From positions 3,100,001 to 3,164,000 of the forward strand of contig WWBZ02000001.1 of assembly GCA_011503125.2 (NCBI GenBank): 64,000 nt of DNA. Direction: 5' to 3'. Positions 1-11,100 of the stretch are shown piece after piece (positions within the stretch are counted from its first letter, which is position 1; each line of letters begins with the position of its first letter). The translations under genes and the position numbers were made by a program. The notes beneath the pieces are model-generated. The model saw only the letters and a list, made by a program, of their open reading frames with translations. It ran no database searches and was not told the DNA's origin. This DNA comes from Botryosphaeria dothidea. Taxonomy: Eukaryota > Ascomycota > Dothideomycetes > Botryosphaeriales > Botryosphaeriaceae.

Positions 1-50
1 GTATCTTCGCGCATGTATGCTTTGCGCGCTACACCACTAACGCATTCTAG

Positions 51-233
51 GCTCTGTGGCTTCAGCAAGGATACCAGCTGGAGTTCTTGGGAAACTCTAC
101 GTTCGTTCCCTGCCTCTGGTTCTCTAGTGTAGTTTTCTTCCTGATCAATACCTGGATTCTGAGTGTGATTATCAAGGACATTGGGAAAGGAGGCATAACA
201 AGCACCATATCCGTTCGCGACAAGACAAGATAA
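51..233 (+). CDS. C-terminal exon of an integral membrane protein (partial)
   Basis: The window opens exactly on an intron: bases 1-50 start GTATCT, hold a CACTAAC branch site and end in TAG. The exon that follows reads 60 codons in one frame to TAA at 231-233. It contains one long hydrophobic helix (FVPCLWFSSVVFFLINTWIL) followed by a short basic tail. I do not recognise it with certainty. A short hydrophobic C-terminus beside a P450 would suit a PaxB-like membrane terpene cyclase or another polytopic biosynthetic enzyme, but that is inference from context only. The rest of the gene lies left of the window. It faces the P450 tail to tail, about 230 bp away. Confidence 0.55.
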   Translation, partial: ALWLQQGYQLEFLGNSTFVPCLWFSSVVFFLINTWILSVIIKDIGKGGITSTISVRDKTR

Positions 234-324
234 TTCCAGCATACTAGCCCACCCTCTCACCAAAGCTCTAAGAGCTGAATTACGAAGTCGCTGTCTGGAC
301 TCATCGCGACATCAGTATGCGTAC

Positions 325-386
325 GCAGTAGAACCATTCGTCCGGACGATGACATTCATTCCCGGACGACGGCTTCAGCCCCACAA
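325..386. repeat. Degenerate copy of the hairpin element (copy A)
   Basis: The left arm contains ACCATTCGTCCGGACG and the right arm CCCGGACGACGGCTTC, which is its imperfect reverse complement. The spacer is only a few bases. It is the shortest and most eroded paired copy of the family seen across the window. It lies between the 3' ends of the two flanking genes. Confidence 0.55.
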
Positions 387-465
387 GTATGATGGATCTA
401 TGGGAATGACTTCGTATTGTAGTTAATGCGATATCAAGAATTCTCACCCTTCGAGAAAAAAAAAA

Positions 466-2117
466 TCATCCCCGAACCTCTTTAAGGCGCAGTAACAACC
501 TTCCCCCAGCAGGGCTTGCGCTGAAAACATCATACATCCTCATGTCATCCTCTGTCATCGCGTCATCGACTTCTGCATCAAAGCGTAGGAAGAACGCAGC
601 GACGAGCTTGCTCAGCTCCATCTTTGCAAGACTGCGATTGTTAGTAGGCGAGGTAGGCAGCTTTTAACGTTGTGTGGGTCGAGGACTTACTTAATGCCTA
701 TGCACGATCTTTGGCCCACTGAAAACGGGATGAAAGCTTCTTTTCTGAGCTCCTCTCCTTCCTTTTCAAACCAACGCTCGGGGATGAACTCTTCTGGTTT
801 GAGGAAGGCCTTTGGATCGCGATGGATGGTAAAGTTCTGCGTCCCAGCTGTGGTCTACAACTAATCAATGAACACGATCTCAACCTCAGCGTTGAAGAGA
901 CTTACCCCCTTAGGTATGAATACACCGTCTACTGTCGTATCTCTGACCGCAGTCCGCGGGAGCGTGGCGATGATGGTCGGATAAACTCTCAAGGTCTCGT
1001 TTATAACGGCTTGCAGATACGGCAGCTTCACGCACTCAGCCGCCATAGGAACTGCCCTTCTCTCCTTGAATGCCGTCCGAACCTCTTCACGTAGGCGTTC
1101 CGCTGCTTTGCGGTTCTTCAACGTGCCCCACAGTAGGAACGTGAATGTGCTAGCCGTGGTTCCACTGCCCCCAAACATCCCTCCCATGCTTTCCTCAGCG
1201 AGCTCAGAATCCGTCAGCGGTCGGCCCAGAGCCGCGTCGGCACCATCCAACGCATTCTTCAGGAACGGTGTCCTCGTCCCTCGCGACCGACACCCCTCGA
1301 TCATCTTGACCGCAAACTCCTTCCACGTCTTCACATCGCGGAAGTAGCCTCCCACCTGCCCCGGGATGGCCGTCCCCCACCGCTCCAACAGCCACGGCGC
1401 AAACTCCTTGTAGATGAACGTCGGCCTCCACGAGCGCATGTACCGCATGACCCTATGCGGCTCACCTCTCTCGACGCTTCCCGGATCCTCATCAAACATC
1501 AAGTGATAAATCGTGTCAAAACTTAGCCAGAGCACCCACTTGTACACATCCAGCGCCTTCCCCTCGCCCTCGCCCGCCGCCGCAGCAGCCCTCCCCGCCC
1601 ACTGGTCCATCATCACCATGATCTTGCTCGCCATCTGCCCCTCGAAGTCCAGCATCGCTGCCTGCGAGAAACCCTTCTGCAGCAGCTTCTTCCGCGCCCT
1701 GTGCGCCTCTGGATCCCGGAAGGACATCAGATGGTTCTCATGATAGATGGTCTTGGCCCGGTAGAATGTCTCCTCCTTGACGAAGGCGTCCGAAGCATAA
1801 ATTGCGCGCACAGCGGAAGGGGAAGCGAAGGACAATTCATTGGGACCGATGCGCACGACGGGCCCGTAGCGCGCGTGCGCGGCGTGGATGAGGTGCGACT
1901 TCTGGCCGCGCAGGTTGCCGAGGCGGATCCAGAGGCGGGAGAGGCGGGCGAGTGGCGGACCGGGGTGATTACGGAGGGGGTGGAGGTAGAGGTTGTAGAA
2001 TGCAGAAAACGAGACATATGTTACGATTAAGAGTATCAATGGGAGGAGGAGAGCACTGTGAGGGGCGGGAATAGATGAGCGGAAAGAGTGTATTAGGGAG
2101 ACGATATTCGACGACAT
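466..2117 (-). CDS. Cytochrome P450 monooxygenase
   Basis: A heme-thiolate oxygenase anchored in the endoplasmic reticulum. Three exons (906-2117, 691-854, 466-631) are joined by introns of 51 and 59 nt, giving 513 aa, the usual length. An N-terminal membrane helix (about residues 22-42) is followed by the proline-rich hinge HPGPPLARLSRLW. The I-helix motif GGSGTTAST is near 316-324, the ExxR pair is E374/R377, and the heme loop FSVGQRSCIG has its cysteine ligand at 455, so the enzyme looks intact. The general look is that of fungal P450s related to benzoate 4-monooxygenase or trichothecene C-11 hydroxylase types, but the substrate cannot be read. The start is the ATG at 2115-2117, just before the membrane helix. 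A continuous reading past 906 would stop early, so both introns are needed to reach the heme motif. It may belong with the membrane-protein exon at 51-233. Confidence 0.93.
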
Positions 2118-2810
2118 GACGGTTTACTGCTCTTGATATTGGATTGCTCTTGATGTGGGTGTTGTAGCGTGCTCGAACAAGTCGACTTGCCGCGTTGTCA
2201 AGTACTCCACATCGGGTAATGTGGGGAAATGTATATCAGTATGGCGGGGCGGTTCGTCGGCAACTAACGCCAAGGTGTCGGAAGTGGCCCCAATTAACAC
2301 ATTGTACATATCCGACAGCACTGTCGTCAGCCAGTTCGTGCGAATAAGCTCGTACGAGACGACGATCTCTAGCAGCAGTTGTGGAGAAATTCCGCTGCTT
2401 GCAAATAGGGCGTGAAGTCTATTTCAAACGTACTGTTAGACCTTGCACGCACAAGCATACATGCATGAGGAGTCGAAGCATTCGTCCGGACGTAATTATA
2501 AAGAAAAAATAGTCACAGTTACTTCCGGACGGATGCTTTGACTCTCCATGGTGAAAAACTATACTCTCTAAGTCAGTTTATCTGGACACCTAGAACGGTC
2601 GAACGAAGCCCGTATTGAAAGATTGTCTGAGAGAGATAAGCGAATTGTTATTCAGCGCATGATATCTTCCAAAGCAATGCATCAGTGACACTCCTGGCAG
2701 TATCCCTGATGGCGCTTCTAAAACTCTCTACAGCCAAGCCCAGCAAAGCCATTCCTAGTATGTTCTCATCGCCACATATCGATTCAGCGAATATCCAGCC
2801 TTCTGCGACA
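2118..2810. other. Intergenic region between P450 promoter and next gene's 3' end
   Basis: About 690 bp without a convincing gene. It holds the P450 promoter side and one well-formed hairpin element (copy B, listed separately). Short open frames here lack codon bias and recognisable motifs. Confidence 0.6.
2464..2550. mobile_element. MITE-like hairpin element (copy B)
   Basis: The left arm runs from CATGAGGAGTCGAAGCATTC through GTCCGGACGTAA. The right arm is its reverse complement with a few mismatches: TTCCGGACGGATGCTTTGAC, then TCTCCATG. The arms are about 30 bp each around an A/T-rich spacer, total 87 bp. This is among the best preserved copies and defines the family core. No protein is encoded, so any movement would need a transposase supplied elsewhere. 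Confidence 0.8.
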
Positions 2811-4679
2811 TTACTTCTGTCCATTTTTGAGCCACGAAAACGCCGAAGCGCCACCAACCGGATTCGCTGATCGGGGCTTGCTTCCATCTTTGGCAGAACC
2901 GGTCAACTTGGACAAATCTGTCGAGATCGTCCTCTTCGGCTGAGGCGGCTGCTGTTGCGTGTCCACAACCCCGGTTGACGCCGAAGAAACGCTCGTGACG
3001 CGCCGGCGACCTTCATCAAAAAAGCGGGACTGGGTAGTGGGGGTGGACGCGGAAGCTGGGCCCTGAGCGGCACTCGAGGGGGTTCTCGATGACGTGCGTA
3101 TGGGCTTCAGAACCTTGATTCCAGTATCCCGACGCTGGTACGTGTCGCTACTCGGTGCTTTGCCAGCATTCGCCCAATCCATCGAGTTAGATCTCTCGGC
3201 TGGGCGTCGCCAATTGTTCCAGATGGCTGGCGAGGACCCTGTGCGGGACAGGTTTGGTGCCGAAGACTCTGTCTCCGTGGCGGACTCCTTGGAGTCGTTC
3301 CTGCTGCTAGGACCCCATGCGGGTCGTTCGAGGCTCCGACGTTCGTTCACTGAGGCGGTGCCGTCATCGGAAGAGGGCACAGTAGCATTTCGGTCGCTAT
3401 CAGACCCGGCAGGCGCAGGCGACCCTGAAGCTGCCTTGAGACCTTCTAAGCTTTGAGTCTGAGACTTCTCTGGGGCATCTGCGCGGCTGGTCGTAGACGC
3501 TTGAGATGTCTGAAAACTGGTTTGCTCACTTGGTTTAAGCCATGGAGAGCTGGTGACCTGAAGCGTCTTGAATGCACGGTCGTCTTCGGGCCTCACCAGA
3601 GGTACCGAGAGCTTGCTCCTGTCATCGTCAAATAGAGTCAATGTATTAGACGAGAGCAGAATATCCGCGTTGTGAGCCCGCAGCAAATCACTACCAAGAA
3701 AGACCTTGACAGTTTTTTCATCTGTCTCTGGTAACGTCTCGACGACGGTGAAGTCGACAGTCAACGATGGTAGCTGGGGCGTAGGACTCCCAGAACGAGA
3801 AGAAGCAGGATAAGGTATCGCCTCGGGCAGATATAGCTCGAGTTTGATTTTACGGTTGCCATCTTCTACATGTCTGATCTCCGACTCGAAGCCCAGCTTG
3901 GTGATCAAGGCCAAATCCAAACACGAAGTGTAGGATCCAGTGCACACAGCTGCATAGAGAAGCGAGTCGTGCTTGAAGTTCCTATTGAGCCAGCAACGGA
4001 TGATAGCCGGCACGGACCCCAGAATGAACAGGCCGGGCGCAAGGCGTGGAACTTCCAAGGCGGGCGTTCCGACGGGGAAACTTGAATCGAGACCTAAGCT
4101 GTTGGCGCGACCCGAGGTAGCTGAGTGTACAGAGGCAGCTGCGGAACTCTGGCGGCCGTCTGATTTATGGGAATAGCTTCTCTCGGTCATTGGATGACCA
4201 CCGAGACTGCTGCCGGTGCGAGGGATCAGATCCATGGATGACCTGGAAGCATGAGACCAATGGCCCTGATTAGCCGTCTCGTCGAAGCGGACACTGTTAG
4301 CGCGAGAGGTCGTCCCGAGACGCCTCGGCTCTTCGTCTGCATCGAGGTGTAGGCTGGAGAGAAGATTGTTCGACTGGTCGTCGAAGCCGGAGAAGGCGTC
4401 AGCTGTGGGTTGCTGCAAGGGTACTAGAAGGATGTTAGCAGTATGTTGCAGCGCGGCTGAGTTTCACTGTTGACCTTGCTGCGGAGTGCCACCCAAAACG
4501 CTTGGGAAGGGCGACGAGGTTCCCCAGACAGACTTCACGCGGGCGTCTTCATCTTGCCTTCTCTCCAAGCGGGCGAGCCGATCGGCGTGCTCCGCCTGCG
4601 TCTGCTGCACTCGCAGCATGTCGGAGTGGATGCGCCAGATGTCGTCGCGCGGGGTGAAGGAAACGCTCTGAGGATCCAT
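2811..4679 (-). CDS. Conserved fungal protein with retropepsin-like core, function unknown
   Basis: Two exons (4475-4679 and 2811-4423) with a 51-nt intron give 605 aa. The start is the ATG at 4677-4679, beginning MDPQSVSFTPRDDIWRIHSD. A short predicted coiled coil follows (residues about 15-50, rich in Q, E, R, L). Residues about 190-345 form the only globular part. A stretch with VCTGSYTSCLDLALITKLGF and, about 80 residues later, VFLGSDLLRAHNADI resembles the two landmark strands of retropepsin-type aspartic proteases (the DTG loop and the ILG..L strand). The catalytic aspartate position appears to be cysteine here (CTG near 229), so activity is doubtful. The C-terminal 250 residues are Ser/Pro/Thr-rich and probably disordered. 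I do not know a named function for this protein. The retropepsin comparison is from memory of the pattern and has not been computed. Confidence 0.8.
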
Positions 4680-5663
4680 CACCGAGGACGTAGAGATCCC
4701 GCCCCGGCCGTCAAGCAGCAGTGCAAGCGCGGAGCAAACAGGGCGCAACCATCACCCGGAAGAGCAGCACAACACGTCTCCGCTCCTCTCCTCCGTCACC
4801 GAAGTCCAAGCGGACGGCGGGGCCGCCAGCGACCCAGGCTGTGTGGCCTTTCCTACGTCCACTGTACCGTTGTCACGCTGAGAGGGAGAGATGGTTTGCC
4901 AGTGGCGAGAGCCAAGGAGCCGGGCCGTCGTCGAGCGGAAGGAACGGGCGAATGCAGCAGCGCAGCGGCGGCACGGATGTAGAGCGGGACGTTCGGCCGG
5001 GCAGATATCGTAGGGGACGGGCGGAGAGCGGATTCAGAAAGACGTGGCTCGGGTGAGGCTTGATGTGAATTGCAGCGAGAACAGTACGGCGGGGCGAAGC
5101 GAAGAGCACGGTGGCAGCGAGGGATGGGCGGAAGGCGTTGATAACAGCAGCGGCACACGCGGAGGAACGGAACGAGGGGCGTGCGTGAGGTGAGTGGTTA
5201 TGAGGGGCTGCAGTATCTCTGGAAGTGTTGCAAGCTGTGAACAGCGAAGGGAAGGCCGCGGCAGCTGGGGCGGGAGGCGAATGCTTGCTGTTGTTGGGTG
5301 AGGTTGGAGATTCAGAGCAGTTGGTAGTTAGGTATCGCAGACCCCCGGGCCGTGCAGATCAGCTGGGCGCCACACTGCCCGCGCGCTGCCGTCATGGACT
5401 GCCAGCAGTCACGCTCAGAACAAAGTCAGCCGTTTGCCAGCAATGCGCAAACGCTGTGCTTGTTACAGGAAGATTTCATTTTCTCATTCTAAATCTTTTG
5501 ATCTATTCTTTGACAGGTGCTGATGAGTCATACAGCCGTGGCGCGTTGAAGCGGTCATCCGGACGCAAAGGTAATGCACACTTACGTCCGGCCGACTTCT
5601 TCGACTCCCCATGCGTATCGTGTCTGCAGATGACGTAAACAGAGAACTCAATAATACATAATA
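4680..5663. other. Long 5' region of the preceding gene plus hairpin copy C
   Basis: About 980 bp. The part next to the 605-aa gene is GC-rich and likely promoter or 5' UTR. The distal part carries hairpin copy C. Open frames here on both strands are low-complexity and have no start-context or motif support. Confidence 0.55.
5537..5612. mobile_element. MITE-like hairpin element (copy C)
   Basis: The left arm GTTGAAGCGGTCATCCGGAC pairs with the right arm GTCCGGCCGACTTCTTCGAC, followed by TCCCCATG. The right arm keeps the family terminus (GACTCCCCATG). Total length is about 76 bp with a short spacer. It lies immediately downstream of the esterase stop codon. Confidence 0.7.
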
Positions 5664-6780
5664 TCAGAGCCTGCCCCACGCGTCCCCGTCATTCCATGCC
5701 GGGAGCACTGAGGGAAGCTTCTCCGGCGTTTGGTCCGGGTAAGCAGAGGCAATTAGACTCAGCAGCTCCTCGATAACAATCTTGTATGCTTGGGGCGTCA
5801 AATGCAGTCCTGATCGGTCCATGCGTGAGTACGATGAATCTGGGAGCTTGTTCCTGCAGCCGCACTTACCGTCGTACATGAGCTCCTCGATAAGCGCGTT
5901 CCGATCAACGCCTCTGCATCCAGGCAGCGGCTCACCGGCGGCCCAACCCGCTCGGGTCATGAAAATGGTCCAGAGGTCTAGCACGGGGATCTTCAACTCC
6001 TCACCTACCTTACGTGCAGCGTTGGCGTACTTCTTGGTGTGCTCCGCCGTGCGCTGGAGCCCGTCGTGTCCTTTGGCTATGTCGACAACCTCCATCTTGT
6101 ACTCATTGACGGGGGGAGGCGTGATAATAACCAGGCGCGGACCGTGTGCTCTGACAAGTGGGTGGGTGCATATGGTCCTCAGGTTTTCCATGTACTGCTC
6201 CAAACACACGTGCTGCTTGCTACTGGAACCTTCAACACAAGCATCATTTGCTCCGAAGAAGACGGTCTGAGAAGCGGTCAGCAGCGGTGATGCTGCGGAG
6301 GGGGGCGGCACCACTTGCCATCAAGCGCACTTTGGCCTGCCCTGGCGAGGGCATGAAGCGTGGAAGCACGGTAAGGGCCTTATCGGTGTTGTAGCCACTG
6401 AGGTTCATGAGAATACAGAAACAGCGCATGACAACAAAGCCAAGCAGTCCTTACTTGAATCCGCGATTGACGACATCGAGCTTGCGGGCGTAGGCTAGGC
6501 GGCGTCAGCGCGCTGTCTGTCTGAGACTCGGGCGGTTTCAAAGCACACCTTGCTGTAAGGGCGCAGCGAAGCCAAAGCCGTCTGCGGGAGACGAAGCCTG
6601 AGTGATGGAGTCTGGGGCGGTGGTGGTTAGCCATGGCAGACGGCACGGGCAGCACGGGGACGGTGATGCATGCACAATACCTCCGAAGAGCAGGAACTGC
6701 TCGTACAGCGCAGCCTGCCCCGGCAGACGTCAGTGTCAGTGTGAAGGCGGAGGAGGGACTCGACAGGTGTGGCAGACCAT
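5664..6780 (-). CDS. IAH1: SGNH-fold esterase, isoamyl acetate-hydrolysing type
   Basis: A GDSL/SGNH serine hydrolase of the Iah1 family, which cleaves short acetate esters such as isoamyl acetate, probably in the cytosol. Seven coding exons are inferred: 6778-6780, 6681-6714, 6549-6611, 6455-6494, 6319-6397, 5870-6266 and 5664-5809. They total 253 aa, normal for the family. Block I is LLFGDSIT (catalytic serine), block III is FFGANDA, and block V is DGLHLTP (Asp and His). The conserved GYNTDKAL segment is also present. The intron at 6267-6318 starts with GC (ATG|GCAAGT), a GC-AG intron; it is needed to join RLM to TVFFGAND. The start is the weak point: the best solution is an ATG at 6778-6780 that forms a three-base coding exon, giving MAALYEQFLLFGDS. 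The frame from LYEQF onward is secure. Confidence 0.85.
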
Positions 6781-7291
6781 GACTCGAGCTCTGGGCAGCG
6801 CTCGATCACTGGAGATCTGGCCAGAAAGCGAAAGAATTGCGGGGGCAGCAGGTTGTCGCCTGACAGGAGACGGGCTGGGATGGGACAGCTGGGCGCAGGC
6901 GGTGCAGGTGAACCCCCGGGGTGAGCACTTGGGTGGCAGCAAGCGCGTGGTTGTTGGCGAGAAAAGCCGCCGAAGCCAACGCCAGTGGACCCTTGTGCGC
7001 TCGCGAGCGGTCAGCTGCACGTTGTTGGCCGTTACGGATCGGCATGTGTCCGCCCCAGGGCAGCCTCATCAGCGCACGCCGTCCTTGGCCACTTGTGCGC
7101 CAGCACACACGGTTGCCTCCTTGGCGCGTGCCCCCCGCGATGACCACGCTCCCATGTCGGTCATAACTCCCATCCCGGCGCAGATCGCTTGTGCTGAGCA
7201 TGAGCTAGACTTCTTATCCATGTTGCAATAGCATCCCACCTTCTCCCAAACCCTCGCGCTGTGCGCATGTCTTCTGCCGCCTGTGTGCACC
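6781..7291. other. Divergent promoter region, esterase / chloride channel
   Basis: About 510 bp between two divergently transcribed genes. It presumably carries both promoters. I see no clear TATA box and no RNA gene. Overlapping open frames are shadows without motif support. Confidence 0.5.
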
Positions 7292-10152
7292 ATGCCGAAG
7301 TCCGTCTCCTCCTTCTACGACCACGATGCCTACAGCGACGAGGCCGACGGCTCCGACCATGACACGCCGCTGAACGACTCGTCCTACCTCGCAACCTCCC
7401 GTGTGAATCCCTCGACCGAACCGCCGTCGCCCGAGGCTGAGCGCGGCAGCAAGTTGCGAGCCACCCGTTTCTCCGAGCTCGACCTCCGCAATCGTAGCCA
7501 CCTGAACCCCCATCGTGCTGTCGACGAACGCTCCAGTCTCCTCGGCCACCGGGACAACCACCGCGACTATGTCACCACCCCGGGCACTCCCCGCCCTTTG
7601 AGTGGTCGGCACAATAGTGGTAGCGTGCGTCGTCCGCGCCATCACAGCCGCCGCCCCTCCTTCAGCAACAGGCTCGTCGCTGCCCTGGGCGAGGAGCAGC
7701 GCCAGGCTCTCGGTAAGTCCCCTTTGACCGTACAACCCTATCTGGCGCTCACCTCTCTGCTCTCCAGAAAGCGACCTGGCTGAGTCCCGCCACTCTATCT
7801 TCCGCGACGACCGTGTCTGGTACGACCAGTTTACCTCAACCGACTGGGTGCACGACAGCATTGCCGATGCCTACCGCGTCAAGGAGTTACGCAGCCGCAA
7901 GGACATCCGCGGGAGGATTCAAGCATGGTTTGACGGCGCACAAGGCTGGATCCTGGTCGCCATCATTGGCTTGTTGACCGCCTTGATTGCCTTTGTCGTC
8001 AACACCACCGAGAGTACCCTGTTCGACTACAAGACCGGCTACTGCACCACTCACTGGTACTGGAGCCAGAAGAAATGCTGTGCTGGTGCCAGCTCGTGCG
8101 ACGAATGGGACTCATGGTCAAATGTCATATTGCAAGAAAAAGTCGACGACATCTGGATCGAGTATGCCGCCTTTATTTTCTTTGTTATCGTTTTGGCCCT
8201 GCTCTCGTGCCTCCTTACCCTCACCACCAAGACCGTCATCCCGTCACGATTCCATCTTCGAACCCTCGATGAAAATCTGGCCGCCGACACGCCTGCCATA
8301 CGTGATGAGGATAACGGAAAAGCCAATCCTTTGAGTCCCCAGGAGGCTTTTGCGAAAAGCGCCCTCAGACCCCCAATGGTTTACTATTCCGCCGCCGGAA
8401 GCGGAGTTGCCGAGGTTAGGGTCATACTGAGCGGTTTCGTTCTCCACGGATACCTGGGATTCCGCACTCTGATTATCAAGACCGTTGGCCTTATCTTGAG
8501 TGTGGCCTCCGGCCTCAGTCTCGGCAAAGAGGGCCCTTATGTTCATATCTCAACCTGCATCGGGAACATCGCTTGCCGTCTCTTCTCCAAATATAACCAT
8601 AACGACGCCAAAAGACGCGAGGTTCTTAGCGCTAGCGCTGCCAGTGGTGTAGCTGTCGCCTTCGGTGCACCCATTGGCGGCGTGCTTTTCAGTTTGGAAG
8701 AAGTCAGCTACTACTTCCCGCCGAAGACTCTGTTTCGCACCTTTTTCTGCTGTATTGCTGCAGCACTTTCATTGAAGTTCCTGAATCCTTACGGGACTGG
8801 GAAAATAGTCTTGTTCGAGGTTCGCTACCTTTCGGACTGGCATTTCTTCGAGTTGATTGCTTACGTCATTGTTGGAATTCTTGGCGGTGTTCTCGGCGCT
8901 CTCTTCATCAAAGCATCGAAACTTTGGGCTCAAACTTTCCGTCGCATTCCGCTCATCAAAAAAAGCCCGATCTTTGAGGTGTTTCTCGTCGCTCTTCTCA
9001 CCGGCGTAGTGAGTTTCTGGAATCGGTACACCAAGCTCCCGGTGACAGAGCTTCTGTTCGAATTAGCCAGCCCTTGCGATACCTTTACCGAGCAAGGTAC
9101 TGGCCTTTGCGCAACAAACGAGCGGATTCCAGAAATCATCTGGTACTTGTTCGTGGCATTCGTCATCAAGGCACTCCTTACCATCATCACGTTCGGTATC
9201 AAGGTTCCAGCAGGTATCTATGTACCGTCCATGGTGGTTGGTGGTCTCATGGGCCGCATGGTCGGCCACATTGTTCAGTATCTGGCTCTCAACTATTCAT
9301 CGACTGGCCTCTTTGGTACGTGCCATAAGGATGACAACCCCGAGTCTTGCGTTGTACCGGGAGTGTATGCAATGGTTGCGGCCGGAGCAACCATGTGTGG
9401 CGTTACCAGACTTTCTGTAACCCTGGCGGTTATTCTTTTTGAACTTACCGGAAGTCTCGATCATGTACTGCCTTTTTCGCTTGGTGTTTTGGTATCCAAA
9501 TGGGTGGCAGACGCGATCGAGCCCTTGAGCATTTATGACCTGCTCACCGACATGAACTCTTATCCTTTCCTCGACAACAAAGTTCGCCCGGTGTTTACCT
9601 CCCAGCTTGGCGATCTCACTTCACCACCGCGCGAAGAGCGTAAAATTGACATCACGAACTCCCCTCTTGTACCTGCGAAGCAACTGCGCTTCCAGCTGCA
9701 GCACCTCCATCTGGCCGGCGAATTGGACGGCGGTTTACCCATTCTCCGAGACGGTGTTCTCGTCGGCCTCATCCCAGCACCGGACCTCGAATTCGCTTTA
9801 GACAAGCTTGACAACGAAGATAACACTTTGTGCCTCATGTCCCCAGAAGTTGGCTGGAACTCGCGTGAGAATGAGACGGAGGAGCACGACCCTACTGACT
9901 TTACCCCCTACATCGATCCGGTATGTTGAACAGATCTTACCTAACCTTCCAACCAACTGACACTGTACGCAGGCACCTGTTTCTCTGGAATACCGCTCAC
10001 CCATGGACCTTGTTTACGAATGTTTCGTCAAGCTTGGTCTCCGGTACATTTGCGTTACCAAAATGGGTAAATACGCCGGTCTTGTGCATAAGAAGGCTTT
10101 CGTCAAATACATGAAGGATGTCGAGGAACAGGAGAAACACCAGCATCATTGA
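7292..10152 (+). CDS. CLC-family chloride channel / Cl-/H+ exchanger
   Basis: A membrane chloride transporter of the CLC family, like yeast Gef1, which acts in Golgi, endosome or plasma membranes. Three exons (7292-7712, 7768-9920, 9973-10152) give 917 aa. The start is ATG at 7292 (MPKSVSSFYD). A polar N-terminal tail of about 190 residues precedes a core of about a dozen hydrophobic helices. The CLC signatures are present: GSGVAE (about 351), GKEGP with the gating glutamate (about 395), GAPIGGVLFSLEE with a glutamate at the proton-site position (about 451), and GIKVPAGIYVPS. The C-terminus carries a CBS pair; the second CBS is completed only by the last exon (SLEYRSPMDLVYECF...). The two retained glutamates favour exchanger rather than pure channel activity (inference). 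Confidence 0.95.
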
Positions 10153-11100
10153 GATTGGTCTTTAGATTGTTCTACTGCCAATTTCCCAAATTACGGACCG
10201 TTTTACTACGCTCCAACCCTGAGGGACGCGTCTATTTCTTCCTTTTTCTTGTGCATTATGCATCAGAATGTTTTGCTTTTCGCATATACATCGGAGTTCG
10301 AGGTTTGATTTGACATATTTTCATCGTTTCTATGACTGTTTTTTTGGTCTCAGCCTTTGAGTACGTGCATATTATTTTTTTTCAGGGAGGTTAGTCTCCT
10401 TTTTTGTTTCGTTTCGATATGAGATTGGTCCTTTCCGTTTTGCATGCAACCTGGTATGAATTAGAAGAGGAAGACGGCAAATTCCTCGAACCCTGCTGCA
10501 TTATACATCATTAGATACGGAGGGGCCTTCGCAAGAAGTACGTTGGCACCTTTGGAATGGCACCTTTGGAAAGGAGAATGAAGTGATTTGATGGGCCATT
10601 TGATTGATGATTACATAATGAGTGCTATGACAGATTGCGGCTCAGAGCGTTGATACAAGGCACGTGAAACTTTGGTCAATCAGATTACATTCTGGCTGGG
10701 TTCCAATCTCCAATCTCGACTCGCTGGGCCTCACTAGTGTACTACTCCTGATTCGTGAAGATAGCAATACCGGTAATATATACACATGGGGAGTCGAAGC
10801 ATTCGTCCGTATGTGAATGTTCAAATAGGGTGATAGCACTTGCATCATGACGACTGCTTCAACTTCTCATCAGTGATGACAGTATGACTCTGCTGGTGCG
10901 AAGCTCCGTTGGCTCAATCCAACGGGAGCAGGGGGAATTTATCATTTTACATGGGCATGAGATTTGTTTTTTTATTCCTCTATCATAATCAAAAAAACGG
11001 GGGCGGCAACCCTCTCTTCTTCCATCATCACCACATGCATATTATCATACATTGCAAAACTAAAGGCGCCCATTCATATTATCCCCCAATGCGTTAACAC
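10153..11100. other. Intergenic region with hairpin copy D
   Basis: About 950 bp between two convergent genes. It is T-rich just after the channel gene (3' UTR) and carries hairpin copy D near 10.8 kb. I see no gene. Confidence 0.6.
10785..10870. mobile_element. MITE-like hairpin element (copy D)
   Basis: The left arm CATGGGGAGTCGAAGCATTC, then GTCCGTATG, is matched by a diverged right arm: CATCATGACGACTGCTTCAA, then CTTCTCAT. Total is 86 bp. The left arm is almost the family consensus; the right arm has several transitions. Confidence 0.75.
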
